A stretch of DNA of 64,000 nucleotides from Aplysia californica (lineage: Eukaryota; Mollusca; Gastropoda; Aplysiida; Aplysiidae), in assembly GCF_000002075.1 (NCBI RefSeq), contig NW_004797311.1, forward strand, positions 1,346,159-1,410,158, read 5' to 3'. A program made the translations under genes and the position numbers. A model generated the notes under the pieces. The model was given only the letters and a program-made list of their open reading frames with translations. It made no database searches and was not told where the DNA came from. Shown here piece after piece: positions 1-26,533 of this stretch (positions are counted from its first letter, which is position 1; every line of letters starts with the position of its first letter).

Positions 1-855
1 TATTAGACTACTATTATTATTACTATTTATATTATTATCATTATCATTAGTTTTGTGTTAATAATTCAATACGACGGTCGTTTCCGTGATTGTGAATGAG
101 TGAGAACTATACATTTATCTTACAATAGCCAAGACTACGCATTCTGCCGTTAATCTGGTTTCCCATGGAGCGCACACCCTTTGACTTTGACTCTATTTGG
201 AACCAAATGAAAGGCAAGGAGGGAAAGGTTGCTCGCGGACTCGACTAAAGCTATACCTTTCATTTGCGCGTGCATGGCGTGTATCAGTGCAGTATAGTTT
301 TCACAAAGAGCAAAGAGCGGTGACCATGACAGTGCCCAGGCTAGAATTTATTTTTGTTTTATTGCTTCTATAGAATACAAAGTCTTTGATTTCATCGAAA
401 ATTTGGTAATGTTTTAAGTTCTCAGAAAAATAAATATAAACTAGACATGCATCCAAACATATAATTCATAATTAATAGTCTACATGTAAATCAAGTGTCA
501 TCAGTCTAGATCTATATCCATATTGATAACAAAGTGTCAGAAAGGGGAGTGAGATGAGACGATTCAACTTAATCCAAACATTTCACAGCAGTAATCGAAG
601 AAATTGTCAAAACAGCGTCGTTAAATAAAAGAATGTTTATATAGATGGAAAACACATGCGAGAGACCTTAGATTCACGGACGGTGTAACACTTAGCTCTG
701 AAAGTGAACAACAAATGGAAGTTAACCTCAACATCATAAACAAGCAGAGCTACAAAGTTGAACTTAAAATTCACTACAAATATCACACACAAAAAAACAA
801 AACAAATGCATGGCGAACAACACTAGTGACGACACGGTAGCTATAGAAAACAATA
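1..855. other. Intergenic, no gene seen
   Basis: AT-rich sequence beginning with short ATT/ATC-type simple repeats. I see no coding region, RNA gene or bounded repeat here before the short SINE that follows. Confidence 0.6.
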
Positions 856-1019
856 GTGGGTGATATGCGGGTGCTCTGGTGGTGTGGTTTGCTCCTTCTT
901 TCTTATCAAACATCTAGCGTCCTTACTTACCTCTCCTCCTTTTTTGTGTCTATTACTCTCTTGTAAACCTCTAACCTTTGGCACTTATGACCTTACTGAG
1001 TCGCAAGTGTCCAAAAACG
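856..1019 (+). repeat. Short SINE (family SINE-A), copy a
   Basis: This copy matches other SINE-A copies near 21.8, 25.9, 38.7 and 58.6 kb. It begins GTGGGTGATATGCGGGTGC and ends with the conserved hairpin GCACTT...AAGTGT (981-986 with 1005-1010). The loop is two bases shorter than in the other copies and one stem pair has become G-T. No clean target duplication is visible, so it looks old. The family has no obvious tRNA-like box B. Confidence 0.7.
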
Positions 1020-1334
1020 TAATATATTGAAACTAAGAGAACAATAAAAATGAAAAGGTGACAGAATGTACATGTAGGCCTACTTAGCTTGGGTCAAACA
1101 AGTATGGAGGACAAATGAAAAACTGGTGAGAGCAGGATACATTATGCGGCGTAGGGTTACTTTGGAACATAAAGAGAAATATTTACAGATCAGAACTGGT
1201 CGATATCACTAAAAAGACAAGTTTTTATCTGTGCTTTGTCCCTGTAAAAAGCTATGCGTATCAAACCTGGCCAGTTACCAGACATATAAAGAAATTGAGG
1301 ACAACACAGGGAGCTATAGAAAAGGAAAATGTTG

Positions 1335-1342
1335 GGTATAAG
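1335..1342. repeat. hAT target-site duplication, left
   Basis: GGTATAAG, repeated exactly at 3076-3083 on the other side of the hAT element. Confidence 0.85.
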
Positions 1343-3075
1343 CAGAGCTGGTTGTAACGGAGTACTTGTACTTACGTTACAATTTTCGGTAGTTTTACTG
1401 TACTCCGGTACATTTTTGAAAACCAGTACTTTTACTCTACTCCGATACGTTTTTATGAAAGTATTTTGAGTATTTTTAAGTACATTTTGAGTACTTTTGA
1501 AGCTTAATGAAAGAGTAAGTGTCGGCATTTCTGAGCATAATTAACGGAATATACACCCGGGCGGGCACAGCCGATCAACCAAGAGTTAAAAGTTGAGATC
1601 GAAGAACGCCCGTCGCGTCAAAGATCAGCCACTCTCGTGAATGTGATCGATCACAAGCGTTGTAAAACTCCATGGAACGGTACAATGTTTGCCCCAGACG
1701 GGATCACACCGAGGTGTGAACTGACCGATGCGTTTCTTTTCCCCAAACATCACACCCGCCACCTCGCCACCTAAACTTAAATCACTCGCTGAGTGGGTAG
1801 GGCCTACAAGTTCGCTCCGGGCAGGGTCACATCGAAGTGTGAACTCTTCTCTGACCATCGCAGGCAGTGAAGGCAGTTTTTCTCTATTCCCGAATTTGCG
1901 AGACAGCCTGAATTTTAATTGGTGGGGGTCACAACGTAATGGTGCATAACGACGAAGGCGGGGGGGGGGGGACTCAATCAGAGATGGAAGGCCTAACATT
2001 TTGGACAGGTGGGGGAGGGGGGCAACTGGATAAACGCAGATAAAGATCTCGAGACTCACGACAGGCAATCAATGAGTGTATGGCATGCCACTGTGTTTGG
2101 TCATTAAGGTTGACCACTCTTTGCTCGCCATATTGTCATAAACCCATCCAGAGGTGAGTCACGTCAGTTCATGGGTGACTGTTGATTCTTCCTTGGCTTC
2201 GTCGGTTAAGATTCTGTATTTCCCTTGCTCCTGAACACTGGGATCTTAGACGGAAGACTACGGTACTGTAGTAGAGAATCTTTGGGTACCCTACACTTAC
2301 TTGACTCTAGGAAACTACCTTTACATGTACGATGTACATGTATTTTGGTTTGCCGCGGGCGCCGTGAACTACACAGTGTGACCAAAATCTGTCTTACCAC
2401 TATAATCAATTGAAACTGAAACTGATTTCTAAATGTATATCTAACAATTTTTTTAGGTTACTTAAATTTCTTTTAAACTTTTTTGTTTGTGGTTTTTTCT
2501 GAAGGCTACATCTATTTCTTGAGGATTTGTTAATGAAGAATTCAAAGCACTTCTCCATTTTTTTTGCTGGCCATTTTCATCAATTTTATGTTTTCTTAAG
2601 AGCAACTTTGTCTATACATTTTCCAATTTGGATACTTTCCCTGAAGAACTTTCTGACCTCTTGGACTGACTTACATATTTGATCATATTGTTTTGCTCAA
2701 ACAAGTTCTATTCATAATATCACTTAGTTGCGTCTGTTTGGGGTTGGGTTTTTTTTTCAATTAAACGGACCATTTCCACCTACGTTCAGTGCGTATTCAA
2801 ATGCTTTGTATACTGTTTACCTTTTTAGTAATAAATGGCCTACTTTGTCAAATATACTGGATATATGTTATTCAATATATTTTGCATTAGCACTGAAGTG
2901 TTTTAGCATATATGCTAAAGTACTTAAAATGTACTCATAAGTACTTTTTTTTTAAGTACTTGCACTCAAGTAAATTTTACAGGAAAGTACTTTTACTGTA
3001 CTTAAGTACATATTTTAGATTGTACTTAAATTTGTACTTAAGTACCTTTTTAAAATTACTTTTATAACAGCTCTG
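1343..3075. mobile_element. Non-autonomous hAT-type DNA transposon
   Basis: The element starts CAGAGCTG and ends CAGCTCTG, matching the hAT end consensus CAGRG. It is flanked by an exact 8-bp duplication GGTATAAG at 1335-1342 and 3076-3083, the length hAT transposases make. Both ends carry arrays of AGTACTT/AAGTACTT motifs (about 1360-1510 and 2930-3050), which look like subterminal transposase-binding repeats. The 1.4-kb core has no transposase-like reading frame, so it must have been moved in trans. The core includes a G-rich run near 1960 and a palindromic ACATGTACGATGTACATGT stretch near 2323. Confidence 0.88.
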
Positions 3076-3083
3076 GGTATAAG
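3076..3083. repeat. hAT target-site duplication, right
   Basis: Second copy of GGTATAAG directly after the right hAT terminus. Confidence 0.85.
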
Positions 3084-3330
3084 ATTACAACGAGCTGTGG
3101 GAAAGGACAGGAAAAAAGGATATATAAGTAGAAATAGGACTAAGAAAATGGCAATGGATGGGACATTGGGACACACCTTTAGAAAACCCAGTGGAAACAT
3201 CACAAGACAGTCGCTGTCAGTGGAACCCACATGGAGCACGAGGCAGGGGTAGGCCAAGGGAAACACGGAGATGTGTGGAGGAAGGGATATGAGAGAGATG
3301 ACAAATAGATCCAGTCCCCGTCCGGCGTCC
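3084..3330 (+). pseudogene. RTE/L2-type LINE reverse transcriptase C-terminus, relic
   Basis: In + frames this encodes pieces of the end of a LINE ORF2: a KPSGNITRQSL stretch followed, in another frame, by QWNPHGARGRGRPRETRR. Together they resemble the WNPQGKR.RGRPK..WRR signature near the C-terminus of RTE-like retrotransposon proteins. At least one frame change separates the two parts. The motif assignment comes from memory of the family. No 5' part is visible, and the hAT element lies immediately upstream. Confidence 0.6.
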
Positions 3331-3585
3331 AGTATTTCCAAACTAAAAGAGTCTTAGTTGTTATTATTATTGTAGTGTATACATGTTACTAGTCTATTGT
3401 GGTGTACCGTGAGTAAGCAGTACGCAATAGGGGAAGTTGGAAAGGGGGTCTCCCTTCCAACTTCCAAGCGGCCCCAGGCCTAGACTAGGCTTTCAGTTCA
3501 CACATGCTAAATCCAGCCCCGTTGCAGCCTATCAACAGACTTGTATAAACTAGCCTTGGCTTTGGCTAGGCCTACTCCAGTACAA

Positions 3586-3615
3586 CGCTGGTGGAGTGAT
3601 GAAACCTCGTAACCC
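3586..3615 (+). repeat. Element T left terminal inverted repeat
   Basis: 30 bp identical to the reverse complement of 7258-7287. It contains GTGATGAAACCTCGTAACCC, the same word that recurs in the subterminal repeats. Confidence 0.9.
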
Positions 3616-3768
3616 TCAATTTTTTCGAAATTCGTTTTTTTGGCTTAATGTCTTCTCCCAGTCCTTCTTCACAATGTGTCAAAAGTACAAGGTTAAATTA
3701 GTACGAGAAAGTATGAAAAAAAAACTTAATAAAAAAACCTCGTATGTTTGCCCCCATGATATCCTGGC

Positions 3769-3832
3769 GTGATGGAACCTCGCAACCCTCATCCCGTGCG
3801 CCGATCTGCTTTTGCGTGGTTTCATCACTCCC
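3769..3832. repeat. Element T left subterminal motif pair
   Basis: GTGATGGAACCTCGCAACCC at 3769 is followed by the inverse-oriented GTGGTTTCATCACTCC near 3816. They repeat the terminal word in direct and inverted form. Confidence 0.7.
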
Positions 3833-4279
3833 GGTTTGAAAGAGCGGCGTGCTTATACGAGTTTCTGGATAAGCCTTCTATATGAACTAGCTTAATTGAA
3901 GCACCCATAACTGACATTGTCTGGTGCATTTAGTGTATCTGACGGAATAAAGAAATATTTCATTCATTCATTCATCCTTACATTCATTCATTCTTTAATT
4001 CATTCACTTTATTTCAGTCAGTTCAGAAGTTCAAATATGGTCATAAGTGAAGTACTTACATTGTGTAAATATATTAAAAATCCATTCATTAGGATGACTA
4101 ACGTGCTGGTAATCAAGATGTTCTCATCGAGCACAAACGTAGTTAGAATTTAAGTTAAGGCAACAGTCACACCTTGAAATGACAGGTGACGGTAGTCCTT
4201 ACCAAGACTAGGTGACAGATCTGTGCACTCTCCTGATGTCAACAGGCCATTCTGTTTATCAAAGAGAGGGTAAGCTGTC

Positions 4280-4510
4280 GCATCTTCTCAGACTATTTTT
4301 AGTTTTAGTACAGGTTTTACGGCGCCCGCAACTGCATACGGTCATACGAGCGCCAAGGGTTGAATGTCAACAGAGAAGTCCTTACAGGGAATCAGACTTA
4401 CTCTGCTCGCCTCTCTAGCTTCAGCAGCACAAAGTCTGCTTCGACTATCAAGGCACCCCGGAAATAGCGGGTCACAAGAGTGTGACAAACATACAGAAGA
4501 AGTAGAAGAA
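4280..4510 (-). repeat. SINE/LINE 3' tail inserted in element T
   Basis: Read on the minus strand, this ends with the shared tail. On the + strand the hairpin GGCGCC...GAGCGCC lies at 4321-4354, with AAGGTCATAT-like loop sequence (one change) and a TTTAGTTTTAGTAC tail at its left. The sequence to the right (ACAAACATACAGAAG) resembles SINE-A. It is diverged, and no target duplication was found. Confidence 0.55.
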
Positions 4511-5544
4511 AATGACGATAGTAAGGATTAGGACAGAAAAAGCAGCAGTTCCCTGTTGTAGTTCAGGCACATTTATGAGCATGACATTGTTAGATCAGTC
4601 CATTTACAATTATACTGTGCACTAGAACGAGAAATGTCTCCCCCTCCCCTTTGGTAATGGCCTAAAGACATTTCTGTCAGTGACACCGCCCCGAGGGAGT
4701 CTCAGACTATGAACCCGCTGTGTAGTCGACTCCTCCAGTTGTGGTTGAGACCGAATAGTACTGAACATAACCATGGTCTTGATGACTCTGAAGTCTTTAG
4801 AGGACATTGTGACAAATTTGTGCCTCAACAACACAAGTACATGTAATACGGACATTTCCGAATCTGTATTGAATATCTCCTTCTAACTGTGCTCATCACC
4901 TAGATCTTTATACCCTACAAGGGCTGGGCAGACCACGTTCCATGAATTGACCCCACCCACCAGGTCGCAGTCCTTTCCAGGGCTGTCCCTGATATGTGGA
5001 GATAAGGAAGTATCAGCTTCATCCCAGACTGAGTCTGCACCAACACCGGTGTCGCCTGGAATCATACCCCAAACCATACTGACGTTTCACTAGGCAACTG
5101 TAAGTCAGATGCTGAATTATTACCTTCGAGGTCACAGCAACACGATCTGTAGACCAAATTCAGGCACCTTAGCCACTTTTCCTGGAGCCTGATCCCCAGA
5201 CACAGCCCATTTGTGATGCCAGCATAAATGATGCTCCACAGAGGAAAAGAAAGGGTTTTTAGGAGTGGCAACAAATAAGCGAAAAGCTATCCGTGGATCA
5301 GGACAGGATCGGAATACGTAAAGGTTCAATGAAAATCCCAGCTAAGTTATTGAAACCAAACTGTGGTTGCAAGAGCTGGACTTTGAAATGTAAAAGGCTC
5401 TCTGAAGTTGATAGACATTCTAATTTTGATTTAGTGTGGACCCTTTCATGGGATGACTGACTAGTGGACCTCGGAGGAGGTATTCAGAGACTAAACAGAT
5501 AGGGAATACCTTCAATAAACACTTCTAAAAGGTGACCATAAAGT

Positions 5545-6544
5545 GCCAGTGTGTTAAAAGGTGTTCCTGAATTGAACTGGGTTGGATGAATGATTTGTAA
5601 GAAACATTTAGAACCAATAATTATCAAAGCAACTCAGATATCTACAAAGTATATGCACAAGTCTGCCAAGACCACGGGAGGCGGTCTCTCAACAGACCCG
5701 CCTCGATGAAGCATTTAAGCAGAATCACCTGTCGCTGTTCATGTCAAAGATATATATTATGTGCGACCTTTGCATCAGTCGTGAAGTTGACAATGTGCTG
5801 GAGGATCTTTGGAATGCTCACATTCTAGAAAAGGAGGCAGAGTGCAAAGAAAAGGAACGAGATAAATCTGAATCCATCAAATCCCTAGCCAGTGATGAAC
5901 CTAAAATGGCCGTATTTTCAATGGATCTTCAGCATCAGTCTTACATTACAAAACAAAACTCGCTTTTCATAACTTTACGCTATCGGATGCTGCAACACGT
6001 CAGACTACTTTTTTACGTGTGTCATGAAGCAGAAGGGGGACTTATGGCAAATGAGTTAGCTTCATGTCTGTTGGATTTCCTGAAGAAAAAGCTGGACTTC
6101 CAGAAAACCATTATCGACAGCGAAAACTGTGGTTACCAATACAGAAATGCCACACTAGAAAATGTTTCTCTCAGCCTGTTTTCAACAACACATGGAAGCA
6201 CAATTGAACAAAAACATTATATTAAATGACAAACACAAATGGAAATTAACAGTGTGAACTTAACTATTAAGAGATCGCTTCGAAAAACACGCATCGAGGT
6301 CCTTCAAGACTACCTTCATTTCTTCATGATGGCAAGAGCAAAACAAGAAACTTATCCAAAAAAATATTCGGATCACACATTCTTCAAGGAATATTCTAAG
6401 TGTGGAAGCTACGACAAGCCTATAAAACTAGGTAGAAAAACCGGTGATCCTATTGTCAGGTGTTTGAAGTACATCCCAGACATGAACATCCAGTTCAAGA
6501 TGCACCTCAAATATGAATGGGCTGCCGTTCCGAAGGACACATAA
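5545..6544 (+). pseudogene. Transposase of element T (DDE-like), broken
   Basis: The main readable part starts at 5741. An upstream stretch in shifted frames continues the match (QSNSDIYKVYAQ, then EAFKQNHLSLFMSK). A CDLC zinc-ligand pair is followed by MAVFSMDLQ (first Asp, residue 62 counted from 5741), TIIDSENCGYQYRN (second Asp, residue 126) and QTQMEINSV (probable catalytic Glu). One in-frame TGA at 6227-6229 separates the second and third blocks, and there is a frameshift near 5700. From memory, the layout matches a repetitive invertebrate protein family with MDLQ, SDGC.YQNRN and GHTQME motifs. It is known mostly as uncharacterised proteins. Its position between perfect terminal repeats argues that it is the transposase. 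The N-terminal half is not readable. Confidence 0.65.
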
Positions 6545-6984
6545 ACATAAAGTCCATCCTACCTCACCACTCTACACAAAACGTTAAAGTACAATCACCT
6601 ACAGGTGCTTAAATCTGTTATTGCCAATATGCATCGTCACTTCATGACAATTTATACCATTAACATTAATGGTTGTTCATTATGATTCAACATCTCTTAT
6701 TAAAACAATCTGTAGTGCAAACAGAGACTGTATTGCAGAGATTTATTTTGAATTTGTGCATTTTAGTAAAACTGGAAATAACCAGATCTAATCTTGGCAA
6801 ATTATAGTGAAACAAATTGCATTAATAGCAATCCGTTTGAGGATTCAAACATAAATTCTGCAGGTAACACACATTTATTTGACTTCAGTTGGCCGGGAAT
6901 TGAACTCTAAACCAATTGGTTTCGAGTAAACATCTTTATCACTTTGTGGCGTTTCAAAAAACAGACGCATACTGCAACCAAAAT

Positions 6985-7110
6985 GAGCAGCGAGAAAACT
7001 CGCAACCCTCAAACTCTGTCCTGATGAAACCTCGCAACCCTCCCGCCGGCTGACTACGTGGTTTCATCACGACGAAAATGGTGTAATGAAACCTCGCATC
7101 CCACAGCGTA
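6985..7110. repeat. Element T right subterminal motif cluster
   Basis: Three direct copies of the AACCTCGCAACCCTC-type word lie near 6995, 7022 and 7084 (the last reads CGCATCCC). An inverse GTGGTTTCATCAC lies near 7060. The arrangement mirrors the left end, as expected for multiple transposase-binding sites. Confidence 0.7.
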
Positions 7111-7257
7111 ACCACATAAACAATAGAAAAGTTATTTTTATGTACTAACCACGTTTCTAACATGTTTTTATCTATCTGTACCAACTTTGGTTCATATAGG
7201 TCATTTTATTCAAGATTAAATCAGTTTTTTGTCTCTCCTGTAAAATTTTCCTTTCTG

Positions 7258-7287
7258 GGGTTACGAGGTTTCATCACTCCACCAGCG
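7258..7287 (-). repeat. Element T right terminal inverted repeat
   Basis: Reads GGGTTACGAGGTTTCATCAC and so on to CCAGCG, the exact reverse complement of the left terminus. Confidence 0.9.
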
Positions 7288-7493
7288 ACAAGCAACAACA
7301 TGGCTTGCTAGGCCTTGGCTCAAAGGCCAAAGAGGTTGAATAGGCTAGGCCTAAGCAAGCAAGGCCTAAAAGTCAATGGACTGAAACGATTTTCCTCCCT
7401 TCCTTCCATGGCCCACAAAATTACGGGACTTGGTTATTTTGACTTCCGGTTTACATTCGCTTTCGAAGAGCGAATTATCAATTTTGTCACAGA
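7288..7493 (+). promoter_or_regulatory. DHX15: DHX15 promoter / 5' UTR region
   Basis: This short block lies between the right end of element T and the DHX15 start codon. It carries an ETS-like CTTCCGG at 7443-7449, common in housekeeping promoters, and several AGGCCT/GGCCTA words. I see no TATA box at a useful distance. The transcription start cannot be fixed from sequence. If it lies upstream of 7288, the transposon has split the promoter or the 5' UTR. Confidence 0.5.
7455..7475 (+). promoter_or_regulatory. Perfect hairpin in presumed DHX15 5' UTR
   Basis: ATTCGCT pairs with AGCGAAT across the 7-nt loop TTCGAAG. The hairpin ends 18 nt before the start codon. It is seen directly; any role in translation is inference. 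Confidence 0.45.
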
Positions 7494-23057
<15,564 letters not shown>

Positions 23058-24000
23058 GACTTTGGGGATCAGGAAGGCACACAGACAGGAAACAGGGGGA
23101 AGCTGAGACCAAGCTTCTTGTTGAGGTCTTGTTCAGATGTATGGCTGAGGAGAAGTTGTATTTTGTGAGAGACTTGAGAGCATGTTCATTGTGTGTGTGA
23201 GTGGCCATGGCTTAGTTTTTAATCATGGCCTCTGTTCCGCTTGTAATACAATCTTTCATTTGCATTCGTGTAAATTCTTAATTGTTTCTCGCTGTTTGTC
23301 ACATCAATATGCTTAATTGTTCATTCTCCTAACCAGTGCAGCTAACTGGAAAAGGATAGATGAAAAAAGATTCAAACAGTCCCTTTTTTTAAAAGGTAGT
23401 TGAATAAAAATGCTTAAGTCGAAAATGTTTGTTTCTCTTCAGTGGTTGTTTGTAGGAGATAGTAAATGATTTCTATCAGCTGTTTCATCGATTGTTTTAT
23501 TGACAAAGAAATCACAAAGTGTATTTTTAATGTACGTTGTCAAGGATTCTTTTTTTGTGTGTATGTCTTCATATTTGAAGTTGTATTTTGAGAAATTTAT
23601 TTAGTATGTTCCTGGCTTATTGTATTTGGGAGATATTTGTGGCTAATTGCTTAGCCGAACTAGACCACTATGTGAAGGATTAGAGAAAGTTAATATAATA
23701 TCAAAAACTCCTGTTGTTCTTTTCTAGTATTTTTCAAGAATTGCAAAACTTGAAAAGAGTATGCAAATTTGAAATTTTTGAATGCGAGTTAAAAAAAAAT
23801 ATAGAATTTCACTTTACGTTTTCACAATTCGAAATGGTGATTGGTTTTCAAGGGGTTTTGGAGTAATTCACGATGCAAACTGAATCAATTGCTGTCAGTA
23901 TGTTTGTAATTTGTAATCTTGCATTCAAATGATACAGATTTGTTTTGTACTCTTTTCTTTTTTTTTTCACTTTTCCAAAATAAATTGTGCAATGCGTTTG
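23058..24000 (+). other. DHX15: DHX15 3' UTR and polyadenylation region
   Basis: AT-rich sequence after the stop. AATAAA hexamers lie at 23403-23408 and 23979-23984, the latter followed by GTGC/TTTG-rich sequence, so both are plausible poly(A) signals. The UTR end cannot be fixed without transcripts. Confidence 0.6.
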
Positions 24001-25842
24001 ATGATTTTATCATAGGTTCTCATTTTCTATTTTCTCCTACGTTATTTCATAGTTTATGAACCAGGTGCTAAATGTAGGCTACCAGGTTTATGCATGTTTA
24101 AAGTTTAAGTGTTTTTCCCAAGTATTGGGATATCATGTTGATTCATCTGAAAGTTCCATGATTCCTGCGTCGCCTTGCTCATTGGAGAAGAAAGAAATCT
24201 AGACTTTAAAATTTTAATATCTCTAGCATTTTTCAGTTGGGTTCCTTGGTATGACTGTTCTATCTTGTTGAGGTCAAGAGTACATTGCCCTTTTCATTGT
24301 GTATTACCAGCTTGGCGCTTGTCTGTCAAACATGGTTTTTATGTTTTTCAAAAATAATGCAGTTTCATTGAAATGTCTTGTTTTGTTTACGGTTTAGTGT
24401 TATGTTTTCAGCCTTTCATTCAAAGTTTAACGCAGATGGTCATGGACCCATTCTTTTTAAAGAGTTACGAGCTTCTGTGGAAGATGGGATCCTAATTTTT
24501 AGCTCTACTAATTATATATTATATATATATATATATATTATATATTTTGTGCCTACAGAGGCAGCAGTCATCAAGGATTTTGGTTTAGTTTGAAGTAGAT
24601 AAACTTTGCACTTTCCTGCATTATCATCATAAGTAGAATTCTCCACCTAAATGCACACCATACAAAGGCACACTCTGCTCAAACGTACACTTTCACATTA
24701 CTGGCTACCATTTAGGCGACAAGAATACTCACAACTGAAAATTAAATGAGCCAGAACCTCGGCAAGCCTTGTCATTACATGAGGCCATGAGCTGTATCTT
24801 TCTCTTTTATATTACAAAACAGCAACAAATGATGGTACCAAAAGTTTGGTTATTTACTCTTGGCTTTTATTCAGACTCTGACACCGTGTCCAAAGTGTAG
24901 TGGTTAGGTAATTTGTCACTCACCGGACAGTTTGATTCACCTGTGGGGAAGTTTTTTTTAATGAAATGTTTCCTGCTCCCAGCTGAGACAAGTTCTCATA
25001 AATGGTGTAAACTATGTCAGTGGGGGCGTGAATGATGTAGACCTACAATTTTTATTTATTTATTTTACACGACTCCAAACCAAATTTGTGTTGTGGCCTC
25101 TTCGTTTTTGCACTTGTTTCTGAGGTTGAGAATCTGTTAATGTTGTCATAATGTTCTTTTTAACATGGACACTTTCAGACTCAAGAGGAGAGTTAACTAC
25201 TGATGAATGGCATTGTTTGATCTCCCTAGAATACACTGGTCTCAAGTATGAATCCAACTCTCAAATGTTTGGAATTTGTTGTAAAATTTTGAGGCTCTGC
25301 AATGTGGCTCCTGTAGAGCAGTACGTCTTTAGGTACAGTACAATATCATTACTGTGTTGTTTGAGGTGTAAGATTCAACTTTTTCATGAGCTAGAACCTC
25401 GGCAAAGCTGCTAAAAATACACCTATAAAATTAGAATTGTCTTGGTTTCATACATTTCTATTATGTAATTACTTTCAGTAATACGCATGTGACTGCCTTG
25501 AGTAGGGACAAGCATTGTAGATTCCTGCCGCATCTCATCTCTGTATCGGAATATGTTGTTACGCTTTGGTGGGGACTGATTGCTTTCTTTGCAATGAAAA
25601 GTAATATTCATTTTGTTATTTTATTTATGTTTATGCTGGTGAGCACCCTTCAGATGTCATGTTTTGTGGTTCCTACAAAATAAATGTTTTGAGAAGTCAT
25701 GTCTATGAAAAGTTTCTTCTTTTTAATTTTATTACTCTGTTAGTACTGTTATGTGTTGACTGTGACTGTTACACATGTTTTAGTAGTTCTGTCGATTGTC
25801 GATGCTGCTGATAGTGAACTTGTGTTCACAAGAGTCATTCTC
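24001..25842. other. Intergenic downstream of DHX15
   Basis: No gene found. It contains a TA-dinucleotide array (about 24514-24545) and, at 24756-24850, a repeat also present at 26282-26370 (shared GGCAAGCCTTGTC and CTCTTTTATATTACAAAAC). Confidence 0.55.
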
Positions 25843-26018
25843 ATGGGTGGTTGGCAGGTGCTCTGGTGTGGTTTGCTCCTTCTTTCCTATCAAACGTCTA
25901 TGTCTTAATCTCCCCTCCTTCTTTTTTGTGTTTGTTACTCTCTTGTAACTCCTCTAATCTTCGGCACTTATATGACCTTATTGTGCTGCAAGTGCCGTAA
26001 ACCACTTACTAAAATTAA
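25843..26018 (+). repeat. SINE-A, copy c, complete with target duplication
   Basis: The 176-bp body begins ATGGGTGGTTGGCAGGTGCT and ends CTAAAATTAA. It is flanked by exact AGTCATTCTC at 25833-25842 and 26019-26028. The 3' stem is CGGCACTT/AAGTGCCG (25962-25969 with 25990-25997), perfect over 8 bp. Confidence 0.88.
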
Positions 26019-26281
26019 AGTCATTCTCTTTCATTTCATTTTATTTTTAGTAGTTAAAATTGTTTTAATGTGTATTAGCATAGAGGCCATATTTGTAAGT
26101 GCCACTGTCCATGTCAAATGTGATTCTCAAGAATTTTGCTCCCAAATGTGTTTTTATTTGAAAAAAAAAAAGAAATTATGAAGGTCAAAAGTCATAACAA
26201 TTATTACAGCTGAAACAAACTTCTTAACGACATACCACAGGTAATATGTAATGATTGATGACATGAACAGATGCATTATTT

Positions 26282-26370
26282 ATTCTTGAGGCAAGCCTTG
26301 TCGTAACATCAGGCCATGAGTTGTATCTCTCTCTTTTATATTACAAAACGACAAAACCAAAAGTTAGGTA
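26282..26370. repeat. Dispersed repeat, second copy
   Basis: Matches 24756-24850 over the GGCAAGCCTTGTC and CTCTTTTATATTACAAAAC blocks. Type unknown. Confidence 0.5.
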
Positions 26371-26533
26371 ATTTGAAACAGTTAACTTTCACATGGAAAC
26401 CAAGCTTACTAAGTTTGATAAGAACCATCCCACCTCCCATGAGTGTGGTACTGAAAAAAAAAAGCTTCTACAGATATCTGCATTAGACCAAGGTGTGATG
26501 AAAATGCACTACTTAATAAATACATAAATCTAC

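Larger units (their letters stand above)
3586..7287. mobile_element. 3.7-kb DNA transposon with intact ends (element T)
   Basis: The ends are 30-bp perfect inverted repeats: 3586-3615 begins CGCTGGTGGAGTGATGAAAC and 7258-7287 is its reverse complement. Both ends are flanked by ACAA (3582-3585 and 7288-7291), a 4-bp target duplication. Inside each end are more copies of a TGATGRAACCTCGCAACCCT motif in both orientations. A decayed DDE-like transposase lies at 5545-6544 on the + strand, and a SINE-related tail is inserted near 4.3 kb. A 4-bp duplication is known for Sola, Academ and Ginger elements, but I cannot assign the superfamily. The right end sits about 200 bp from the DHX15 start codon. 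Confidence 0.87.

Noticed and set aside
1625-2068. 147-residue minus-strand frame with repeated LRCDP words
   Set aside because: Lies in the core of the non-autonomous hAT element. No family recognised, and a G-run inflates the frame.
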